Source: Frankiales bacterium (GTDB lineage Bacteria; Actinomycetota; Actinomycetes; Mycobacteriales; SCTD01). From it: a DNA stretch of 9,455 nucleotides. Positions 1-5,680 of this stretch are shown piece by piece (the stretch's first letter is position 1; each line of letters opens with the position of its first letter). Below the pieces are notes generated by a model that did not search any database, had not been told where the DNA came from, and was given only the letters and a program-made list of their open reading frames with translations. Location of the stretch: NCBI GenBank assembly GCA_025965735.1, contig JAOPWK010000016.1, positions 1 to 9,455 of the forward strand. The letters are read 5' to 3'. The position numbers were made by a program, and so were the translations under genes.

Positions 1-94
1 CGGAGCCGTTCACGACGCGCGCGGCGTCCTGCGCGGCCGCCTGCAGCTGCCCGACCACGCGCTCCTGGCCGACGAGGTCGTCGAAGACGCTCAC
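1..94 (-). CDS. holB: DNA polymerase III subunit delta' (HolB), N-terminal fragment
   Basis: Only the first 31 codons are inside the window; the gene runs off the left edge. HolB is the delta' subunit of the clamp loader, which with gamma/tau and delta opens the beta sliding clamp and places it on primed DNA. The visible residues begin MSVFDDLVGQERVVGQL, the typical opening of actinobacterial delta' and related AAA+ clamp-loader proteins (the FDDLVGQ motif precedes the P-loop, which lies outside the window). The GTG start at 94-92 overlaps the TGA stop of the upstream kinase fusion gene (93-91) as GTGA. No Shine-Dalgarno sequence is visible, so translation is probably coupled to that gene. 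A tmk-holB pair is a common bacterial arrangement and supports the call. The fragment is too short to check any catalytic or zinc-binding residue. Confidence 0.85.
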   Translation of the reverse strand, partial: MSVFDDLVGQERVVGQLQAAAQDAARVVNGS

Positions 95-2133
95 GCGACC
101 GGTACCCGCGCCGACGCCGGGGTCGGCAGGAACTCCTCGAGCCGCGCCCGCACCTGCGCGAACACCTGCTCCCTCGCCTGGTCCGCAGCCACGACGACGT
201 ACCGCTCCGGGTCGTCCTCGGCCAGGTGCAGGAAGCCGTCGCGCACCCGCCGGTGGAAGTCCAGCGACTCCGCCTCGATGCGGTCGGGTGCGTCGCCGGC
301 CCGCTGCAGCCCGACGACGGGGTCGACGTCGAGCAGCACCACGAGGTCGGGGCGCAGGTCGTCCGTCGCCCACTGCGACAGCCGCTTCACCTCGTCGACG
401 GCCAGCTCGCGGCCGGCGCCCTGGTAGGCCAGCGAGCTGTCGACGTACCGGTCGGTGAGCACGACCGCGCCTCGGTCCAGGGCGGGGCGGACGACCTCGG
501 CGACGTGCTGCGCGCGGTCGGCGGCGTAGAGCATCGCCTCGGCCCGCGGCGCCAGGCTGCCGGTCGCGGGGTCGAGCAGCAGCGCCCGGATCCGCTTGCC
601 GGTGGCCGTCGCGCCGGGCTCGCGGGTGACGACGACGTCGTGGCCGCGCGCGGTGAGCCACTGCTCGAGCAGGCGCAGCTGCGTGGACTTTCCGGCGCCC
701 TCGCCGCCCTCCAGCGCGACGAACGTGCCGCCGTGCCTGCGCACCGTCGGCCGGCGCTGGAGCCGCTTCTTGAGGTCGCGGCGCAGCGGGACACCGGGCC
801 GGTCGTCCATCTGCTTGAAGCTCACGACGCCGACCGTCGCGGCGAGGAGCCCGCCGACGAGCAGCGTCACCGAGACGCCGTTGATGCTGATGCCCAGCGG
901 CCCCTCCCGGGTGCCGATCACGCCGGCGATGAACGGCGTGGTGGCGGTCACGAGCAGCAGGTCGATGCGCATGAGCGACTGGACGAGGCCGAAGGTCCGG
1001 CCGCGCAGCTCGTCCTCCACCTCCAGCCCCAGCAGGGTGATCCCGACGACGTAGGCCACTCCGGCGAAGGCGCCGACCAGCACCGTCGCCACCGTCGCGA
1101 GGAACAGGTTGGGCACCAGGGACATGAAGATCAGCGCCGCGCCCGCACCGACGATCGACGGTCCGAACACCCGGCGCCGTGACAGGTCCCCCATGGCGCG
1201 CGGCCCGAGCGCGACGCCGGCCGCGATGCCGAGGAACATCGAGCCGAAGAGCAGGCCGTACGCGGCGTCGCCACCGCCGAGCACCGACTCGGCGAAGAGC
1301 TTGCCCTGAGCGATGATCGCGCCGCCAGCGGCCAGCGCGCCGAGCATGCCGACCAGCAGGCCGCGTGCGAGCGGCGTGCGCCCCATGAAGCGCAGCCCCT
1401 CGGTGAGGCTGGCGATGACCGACGGGGGCTTCGCCCCCGCGACCCGCTCGTGGCGAGCCGGGCTGGGCAGGTCGCGCAGCCGGTAGACGGTCACCGCCGC
1501 GAACAGGAACGTGGCGGCGTTGACGTAGAGGGCCAGGTCCACCGGTCCGGTGCGGAAGTACTCGAAGCCGCTGCCGAGCGCGCGGCTGAGCAGCGAGAGC
1601 AGCGCGAAGACCGCAGCCGCGACGGGTGCCGAGCCGTAGGTCGCGATGAGCGTGAGCTGGTTGGCGCCCTCGAGCTGCTCGCGCGGGACGAGGTTCGGGA
1701 CCGAGGCCTCCTTGGCCGGGATCCAGAACAGGCTGACCGTCTCGATGAGGAACGACGCGATCAGCAGGTAGACCAGCGAGGTGCTGCGGTCCGCGACGGA
1801 GCCGACCAGCGGGATCGACAGGAAGAGCAGGAAGCGCAGGACGTCGCAGATCACCATCGTCCAGCGGCGGTCCCAGCGGTCGGCGAAAGCGCCTGCCAGC
1901 GGCCCGAAGAGGACGGCGGGCAGCAGCCGGAAGACCAGCACGCCGCCGGTGGCGTACGCCTTGCCCTGGAACGAGTCGACCAGCTGCGTCGCCAGCGCCG
2001 TGGTCGCGAGGAAGCCGAGCCAGTCGCCGAAGCTGGACAGCACCAGCGCCGTGTAGAGCTTGCGGAACGTGCTGTTGCGCAGCACCGCCCGCGGACCGCT
2101 GCGCAGGGGCGCGGCGGGGTCGGGGACGGTCAC
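91..2133 (-). CDS. tmk: MFS transporter/thymidylate kinase fusion protein
   Basis: This 680-residue protein joins a 12-helix-type membrane domain (about residues 20-440) to a complete thymidylate kinase (about 469-670). The kinase phosphorylates dTMP to dTDP with ATP, an essential step in dTTP synthesis. Visible kinase motifs are the P-loop EGGEGAGKST (475-484), REPG (504-507), DRYVDSSLAYQG (561-572) and DRIE with the following ESLDFHRRV (617-629), as in bacterial type II enzymes with a basic LID. The membrane half resembles MFS_3/macrolide-efflux-type carriers and has a motif-A-like GPLAGAFADRWDRR (77-90). A basic linker (about 450-466, rich in R and K) joins the halves and should be cytosolic. 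Such fusions are known in actinobacteria; the transport substrate is unknown. The start is GTG at 2133, 20 bp after topA, with no Shine-Dalgarno but a TAGGCT hexamer 7 nt upstream, suggesting a leaderless mRNA besides possible read-through from topA. The kinase role is secure; whether the membrane half transports anything is not. Confidence 0.93.
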   Translation of the reverse strand: MTVPDPAAPLRSGPRAVLRNSTFRKLYTALVLSSFGDWLGFLATTALATQLVDSFQGKAYATGGVLVFRLLPAVLFGPLAGAFADRWDRRWTMVICDVLRFLLFLSIPLVGSVADRSTSLVYLLIASFLIETVSLFWIPAKEASVPNLVPREQLEGANQLTLIATYGSAPVAAAVFALLSLLSRALGSGFEYFRTGPVDLALYVNAATFLFAAVTVYRLRDLPSPARHERVAGAKPPSVIASLTEGLRFMGRTPLARGLLVGMLGALAAGGAIIAQGKLFAESVLGGGDAAYGLLFGSMFLGIAAGVALGPRAMGDLSRRRVFGPSIVGAGAALIFMSLVPNLFLATVATVLVGAFAGVAYVVGITLLGLEVEDELRGRTFGLVQSLMRIDLLLVTATTPFIAGVIGTREGPLGISINGVSVTLLVGGLLAATVGVVSFKQMDDRPGVPLRRDLKKRLQRRPTVRRHGGTFVALEGGEGAGKSTQLRLLEQWLTARGHDVVVTREPGATATGKRIRALLLDPATGSLAPRAEAMLYAADRAQHVAEVVRPALDRGAVVLTDRYVDSSLAYQGAGRELAVDEVKRLSQWATDDLRPDLVVLLDVDPVVGLQRAGDAPDRIEAESLDFHRRVRDGFLHLAEDDPERYVVVAADQAREQVFAQVRARLEEFLPTPASARVPVA

Positions 2134-2140
2134 GTGGACG

Positions 2141-2146
2141 AGCCTA
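2141..2146 (-). promoter_or_regulatory. Putative -10 box of a leaderless promoter for the MFS/tmk gene
   Basis: On the minus strand TAGGCT fits the actinobacterial -10 consensus TANNNT and lies 7 nt before the GTG at 2133, so transcription would start at or next to the start codon. There is no Shine-Dalgarno sequence between it and the GTG, which fits leaderless translation. I see no good -35 hexamer at 17-18 bp, where the end of topA lies, so the promoter is an inference from position and its agreement with two other starts in this window. Confidence 0.35.
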
Positions 2147-2153
2147 GGGGCGG

Positions 2154-4928
2154 TCAGGCCTTCTTCGCGGCCGCCTTCTTGGCAGGGGCCTTCTTCTTCG
2201 CCGTCGCCTTCTTCGCGGGTGCCTTGCGGACCGCCTTCTTCTTCGGCGCCGGGCCCTTCGCCCGCTTCTCCGCGAGCAGGTCGACCGCCCGCTCCTGGGT
2301 CAGCGTCTCGATGTCGTCGCCCTTGCGCAGCGTCGCGTTGGTCTCCCCGTCGGTGACGTAGGCGCCGAAGCGGCCCTCCTTCACCACGATGGCGCCGCCG
2401 CTGGTGGGATCGGTGCCCAGCTCCTTGAGCGGGGGCTTGGGCGCGGCGCGGTTGCCGTACTTCTTCGGCTCGGCCAGCAGCGCGAGCGCCTGCTCGAGCG
2501 TGATCTCGAACAGCTGCTCCTCGCTCTCCAGCGAGCGTGACTCCTTGACCCGGCTGACGTACGGGCCGTAGCGGCCGTTCTGCGCCGTGACCTGCTCGCC
2601 GTCGTGCTCGCCGAGCACGCGCGGCAGGGTGAGCAGCTTGAGCGCCTGCTCCAGCGTCAGCGTCTCCAGGTCCATCGTCTTGAACAGCGACGCCGTCGGC
2701 GGCTTGTCCTTGCTGCCCTCGGGGAGCACGAGCGAGACGTACGGGCCGTAGCGGCCGGCCTTGGCGACGACCTCGTAGCCGGTCACCGGGTCGATGCCGA
2801 GCACGCGGTCGCCCGACGGCGCGTTGGCGAGCTCGACCGCCTTGTCGACGGTGAGCTCGTCCGGCGCCAGGTCGTCCGGGAGCGACGCCTTCTGGTCGCC
2901 GATCTGCACGTAGGGGCCGTAGCGGCCGACGCGGACCACGACCTCCTCGTTCTCGGCGTTGCGGCCGATGACGATGGAGTTGATGTCACGCGCGTCGATG
3001 TCGTCGAGGTTGGCGCCGACCAGCTTCTTGAGCCCGCCCTGGCGCGCGAGCCCGCCCTCCTTGCCCTCGTCCGAGCCGAAGTAGAAGCGGGTCAGCCACT
3101 CGACGGAACCGCCGGAGCCGGCGGCGATCTCGTCGAGGTCGTTCTCCATCGACGCGGTGAAGCCGTAGTCGACAAGGCGCCCGAAGTGCTGCTCCAGCAG
3201 GCCGATCACGGCGAACGCGAGCCAGGTCGGGACGAGGGCGCTGCCCTTCTTCCAGACGTAGCCGCGGTCCTGGATCGTCGTGATGATCGAGGCGTACGTG
3301 GAGGGCCGGCCGATGCCGAGCTCCTCCAGCCGCTTCACCAGCGAGGCCTCGGTGAAGCGCGCGGGCGGGCTGGTGGTGTGCCCGGTCGGGTCGAGGCTGT
3401 CGACGCCGAGGGGGTCGCCGGCGCTGACGCGCGGCAGGCGGCGCTCGGCGGTCTCCAGCTCGGCGTCCGGGTCGTCCGAGCCCTCGACGTACGCCCGCAG
3501 GAAGCCGGGGAAGGTCACGACCTTGCCGGTCGCGCTGAACTCCGCGTCGGTGCCGTCGGCGGTCCTCGCGCCGAGGCGGATCGTTGCGGACACGCCCTTG
3601 GCGTCGGCCATCTGGGAGGCGACGGTGCGCTGCCAGATGAGCTCGTAGAGGCGCAGCTCGTCTCCGGACAGCTCGCGGGCCAGCTCTCCGGGCGTGCGGA
3701 ACACGTCACCGGAGGGGCGGATCGCCTCGTGCGCCTCCTGCGCGTTCTTCACCTTGCCGCTGTAGCGGCGCGGCGCCTCCGGCACGTACTCCGGCCCGTA
3801 GAGCTCACGCGCCTGGGAGCGGGCGGCGTTGACGGCCGTCTCCGACAGGTTGGTGCTGTCGGTGCGCATGTAGGTGATGTAGCCGTTCTCGTACAGCCGC
3901 TGGGCGGTCTGCATGACGCGCTGCGCGGAGAAGCGCAGCTTGCGGCCGCCCTCCTGCTGCAGGGTGCTCGTCATGAACGGCGCGTAGGGCTTGCGCGTGT
4001 ACGGCTTCTCGTCGGTGGAGCGGACGCTGAACGTCGCGCTCTGCAGGCGCTCGGCGACGCTGCGTGCGCTCGCCTCGTCCAGGTGCACGACGTCGAGGCC
4101 GGCCTTGAGCTCGCCGGTCTCCTGCTCGAAGGAGGCGCCGGTGGCGAGCCGCTTGCCGTCCAGCGCCACGAGGGTGGCACTCATCTTGCGGGGGCCAGTG
4201 GGATCGGCAGCGTCGGCGTCGGCGCTGAAGGATCCCTCGACGTCCCAGTACTCCGCCTGCCGGAAGCGCATCCGGGCGCGCTCGCGCTCGACGACCACCC
4301 GCGTCGCGACCGACTGCACGCGGCCGGCCGAGAGCTTCGGCATGACCTTCTTCCACAGGACCGGGCTGACCTCGTAGCCGTAGAGGCGGTCCAGGACGCG
4401 GCGGGTCTCCTGCGCGTCGACCAGCGCCCGGTCCAGCTCGCGCGGCGTCTCCACCGCGTGCTGGATCGCCTGCGGGGTGATCTCGTGGAAGACCATCCGG
4501 CGGACCGGGACCTTGGGGTCGAGCGTCTCGAGCAGGTGCCAGGCGATGGCCTCGCCCTCGCGGTCCTCATCGGTGGCCAGGAAGAGCTCGTCCGCGTCCT
4601 TGAGCAGCGCCTTGAGCTTGGCGACCTGCTGCCTCTTGTCGGCGCTGACGACGTAGAGGGTCTGGAAGCCGTTGTCGACGTCGACGCCCATGCGCGCCCA
4701 GGCCTGCCCCTTGTGGCTGGCGGGCACGTCCGCGGCGTTGCGCGGCAGGTCGCGGATGTGGCCGATGCTCGACTCGACGACGTAGCCGGCACCGAGGAAC
4801 TGACCGATCTTCTTGGCCTTGGCCGGCGACTCGACGATCACCAGCCGGGTGCCGGTGCCGGTCCGCGCCTTTTTGCCCGTGGGCGCCTTGACGGCGCTCT
4901 CGGTCGGCGAGGTGTCGGTGTCGGGCAC
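2154..4928 (-). CDS. topA: DNA topoisomerase I (type IA), actinobacterial form
   Basis: TopA relaxes negative supercoils by cutting one DNA strand through a 5'-phosphotyrosine link and passing the other strand; it balances gyrase and is usually essential in actinobacteria. The 924 residues contain a Toprim domain (about 27-145) with E33 in LVIVESPAKAKK and the metal-binding D120, D122, E124 of TDEDREGEAIAWHL. The catalytic tyrosine is Y353, with R355, in YITYMRTDSTNLSE. The C-terminal region has four repeats marked by GRYGPYV (668-674, 725-731, 785-791) and GRFGAYV (852-858), followed by a lysine/alanine-rich tail (about 889-924) that probably binds DNA. There is no cysteine in the protein, so the zinc fingers of the E. 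coli enzyme are absent, as expected for actinobacteria. The GTG start at 4928 has GGAGAG just upstream. It faces the regulator/exporter pair across a 185-bp control region. Its position ahead of tmk and holB suggests shared transcription for DNA metabolism. Confidence 0.98.
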   Translation of the reverse strand: MPDTDTSPTESAVKAPTGKKARTGTGTRLVIVESPAKAKKIGQFLGAGYVVESSIGHIRDLPRNAADVPASHKGQAWARMGVDVDNGFQTLYVVSADKRQQVAKLKALLKDADELFLATDEDREGEAIAWHLLETLDPKVPVRRMVFHEITPQAIQHAVETPRELDRALVDAQETRRVLDRLYGYEVSPVLWKKVMPKLSAGRVQSVATRVVVERERARMRFRQAEYWDVEGSFSADADAADPTGPRKMSATLVALDGKRLATGASFEQETGELKAGLDVVHLDEASARSVAERLQSATFSVRSTDEKPYTRKPYAPFMTSTLQQEGGRKLRFSAQRVMQTAQRLYENGYITYMRTDSTNLSETAVNAARSQARELYGPEYVPEAPRRYSGKVKNAQEAHEAIRPSGDVFRTPGELARELSGDELRLYELIWQRTVASQMADAKGVSATIRLGARTADGTDAEFSATGKVVTFPGFLRAYVEGSDDPDAELETAERRLPRVSAGDPLGVDSLDPTGHTTSPPARFTEASLVKRLEELGIGRPSTYASIITTIQDRGYVWKKGSALVPTWLAFAVIGLLEQHFGRLVDYGFTASMENDLDEIAAGSGGSVEWLTRFYFGSDEGKEGGLARQGGLKKLVGANLDDIDARDINSIVIGRNAENEEVVVRVGRYGPYVQIGDQKASLPDDLAPDELTVDKAVELANAPSGDRVLGIDPVTGYEVVAKAGRYGPYVSLVLPEGSKDKPPTASLFKTMDLETLTLEQALKLLTLPRVLGEHDGEQVTAQNGRYGPYVSRVKESRSLESEEQLFEITLEQALALLAEPKKYGNRAAPKPPLKELGTDPTSGGAIVVKEGRFGAYVTDGETNATLRKGDDIETLTQERAVDLLAEKRAKGPAPKKKAVRKAPAKKATAKKKAPAKKAAAKKA

Positions 4929-4930
4929 GG

Positions 4931-4936
4931 CTCTCC
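4931..4936 (-). promoter_or_regulatory. Ribosome binding site of topA
   Basis: GGAGAG on the minus strand ends 2 nt before the GTG at 4928, so the GGAG core is 4 nt from the start. This is short but usable and supports the chosen GTG. It is the clearest Shine-Dalgarno sequence in the window; the other starts either overlap an upstream stop or look leaderless. Confidence 0.55.
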
Positions 4937-5000
4937 AAGGTGTTCACGGTGCGAGGTGGCGGCGGCAGTGTGCGTCGGACCCGGGATGCCGGACCGGAGG

Positions 5001-5048
5001 CGCCTGCCGTCGAGTGTGCACGACGGAGCAGCGGGCGCCCGGCAGGCG
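5001..5048 (-). promoter_or_regulatory. Inverted repeat with two competing stems in the topA leader
   Basis: CGCCTGCCG (5001-5009) and CGGCAGGCG (5040-5048) form a perfect 9-bp inverted repeat with a 30-nt loop. A second perfect repeat, CCGTCG (5007-5012) with CGACGG (5021-5026), shares bases 5007-5009 with the first, so both cannot form fully at once. If topA is transcribed from the candidate -10 at 5061-5066, these stems lie near the 5' end of a leader of about 125 nt. No U-tract follows on either strand, so it is not an obvious terminator. The pairing is seen directly; any regulatory role is inferred, and GC-rich sequence makes chance pairing fairly likely. Confidence 0.35.
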
Positions 5049-5060
5049 GAGACGACCGGC

Positions 5061-5066
5061 ACGGTA
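5061..5066 (-). promoter_or_regulatory. Candidate -10 box of the topA promoter
   Basis: TACCGT on the minus strand fits TANNNT and directly abuts the 28-bp palindrome at 5067-5094. A transcript would start near 5054 and carry a leader of about 125 nt. No convincing -35 lies at the usual spacing, so this is a weak call. Supercoiling-responsive topA promoters are known in other actinobacteria, but the sequence does not show that here. Confidence 0.25.
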
Positions 5067-5094
5067 CAGAGAACTGCTTGCAAACGGATCTCTG
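5067..5094. promoter_or_regulatory. Putative operator: 28-bp imperfect palindrome over the regulator promoter
   Basis: CAGAGA (5067-5072) and TCTCTG (5089-5094) are perfect inverted repeats sharing a centre (5080/5081) with the self-complementary TTGCAA (5078-5083). Counting the spacer, 11 of 14 symmetric base pairs match. The central TTGCAA is also the best -35 box of the regulator gene, so a bound dimer would block RNA polymerase. A further TGCAA at 5093-5097 adds a second, smaller inverted repeat with TTGCA at 5078-5082. The symmetry and position suggest a site for the dimeric winged-helix protein encoded just downstream. Because it also abuts the topA -10 candidate, it could affect topA, though that is less certain. 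Confidence 0.5.
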
Positions 5095-5106
5095 CAACTT
5101 TAGGGT
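5078..5106 (+). promoter_or_regulatory. Promoter of the regulator/exporter pair, leaderless type
   Basis: A -35 box TTGCAA (5078-5083) is separated by exactly 17 bp from a -10 box TAGGGT (5101-5106). The surrounding bases are clearly more AT-rich than the rest of the window. The -10 ends 7 nt before the GTG at 5114, so transcription should begin at or beside the start codon, giving a leaderless mRNA. This is the best-formed promoter in the window and is the main reason for choosing the GTG at 5114 over the in-frame GTGs at 4940 and 5105. Confidence 0.6.
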
Positions 5107-5113
5107 GCCTCTC

Positions 5114-5680
5114 GTGGCTCCTGACGACGTCCTGCACGTCACCGACCCGCAGGTCCTGCGCGCGCTGGCCCATCCGTTGCGCGGTCGCCTGCTGGGGCTG
5201 CTCCGCCTTGACGGACCGTCCACCTCCAGCCGGCTCGGCGAGCGCGTCGGGCAGAGCAGCGGGGTCACCAGCTACCACCTGCGCCAGCTGGAGCGGTTCG
5301 GTCTGGTGGCGGAGCTGCCCGAGCAGGGAACAAGGCGCGAGCGCTGGTGGCAGGCGCAGCACCTCGTGACGGACTGGGAGCCGGACCAGCTGGTCGACCA
5401 GCCGGGCGGCCGTGAGGCCAACGAGCAGATGCAGCGCATGCAGGTGGAGGTGCTCGGGCGCGAGCTGCGCGCCTGGCTCAGCACCGAGCAGCCGCGGGAG
5501 TGGGCCGCCGTCGCCGGGCTGTCGGACTACGTCCTGCACCTCACGCCGCAGCAGACGCGCGAGCTGCTCGCCGAGCTCTACGCGGTCCTGGACCGCTGGG
5601 CCGCTGATCACCGCGCGAGCCGCGACGGCACTGCCCTGGTCAACGTCTGCACCGCCGCCTTCCCACGGGCGACGTCGTGA
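5114..5680 (+). CDS. ArsR-like winged helix-turn-helix transcriptional regulator
   Basis: From the GTG at 5114 the protein has 188 residues. The N-terminal part (about 8-80) is an ArsR/HTH_20-type winged helix: LRALAHPLRGRLLGLL is the usual first helix of such regulators, SSGVTSYHLRQLERFGLV (48-65) spans the recognition helix and the start of the wing, and residues 66-80 (GTRRERWW) end the wing. The C-terminal half (about 100-170) is predicted helical and probably serves dimerisation or ligand sensing. No CxC or CxxC metal site is present (one cysteine, C179), so it is not a classical metal-sensing ArsR protein. The frame is open back to a GTG at 4940, but residues before 5114 look non-coding and would run through the promoter. 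The stop overlaps the exporter start (GTGA). It is probably a local repressor of itself and the exporter through the palindrome at 5067-5094; the ligand is unknown. Confidence 0.85.
   Translation: MAPDDVLHVTDPQVLRALAHPLRGRLLGLLRLDGPSTSSRLGERVGQSSGVTSYHLRQLERFGLVAELPEQGTRRERWWQAQHLVTDWEPDQLVDQPGGREANEQMQRMQVEVLGRELRAWLSTEQPREWAAVAGLSDYVLHLTPQQTRELLAELYAVLDRWAADHRASRDGTALVNVCTAAFPRATS

Noticed and set aside
226..1182. A 318-codon plus-strand frame opposite the kinase half of the fusion gene
   Set aside because: It has the same codon register as the real gene on the minus strand, a biased composition rich in H, R, Q, A and G, no ribosome binding site and no recognisable domain.
1450..2361. A 303-codon plus-strand frame across the fusion gene start and the topA end
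   Set aside because: It is composed mostly of E, R, Q, A and D, then a run of F, A and G that is the mirror of the topA lysine tail codons. It crosses two well-supported genes and their short gap.
4940..4947. GTGTTCAC as a small operator near the topA start
   Set aside because: Only the outer three bases on each side are symmetric, which is expected by chance, and no partner site is seen.
4940..5113. N-terminal extension of the regulator from the GTG at 4940
   Set aside because: It would place coding sequence over the promoter and palindrome. The extra 58 residues are low-complexity R, G and A, and the winged-helix fold starts only after 5114.
2604..5369. A 921-codon open frame on the plus strand opposite topA
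   Set aside because: It shares triplet boundaries with topA, so a stop needs TTA, CTA or TCA in topA, which are rare in this GC-rich gene. Its translation is a low-complexity mix of R, A, G, V, L and D with no domain, and it runs through the control region into the regulator gene.
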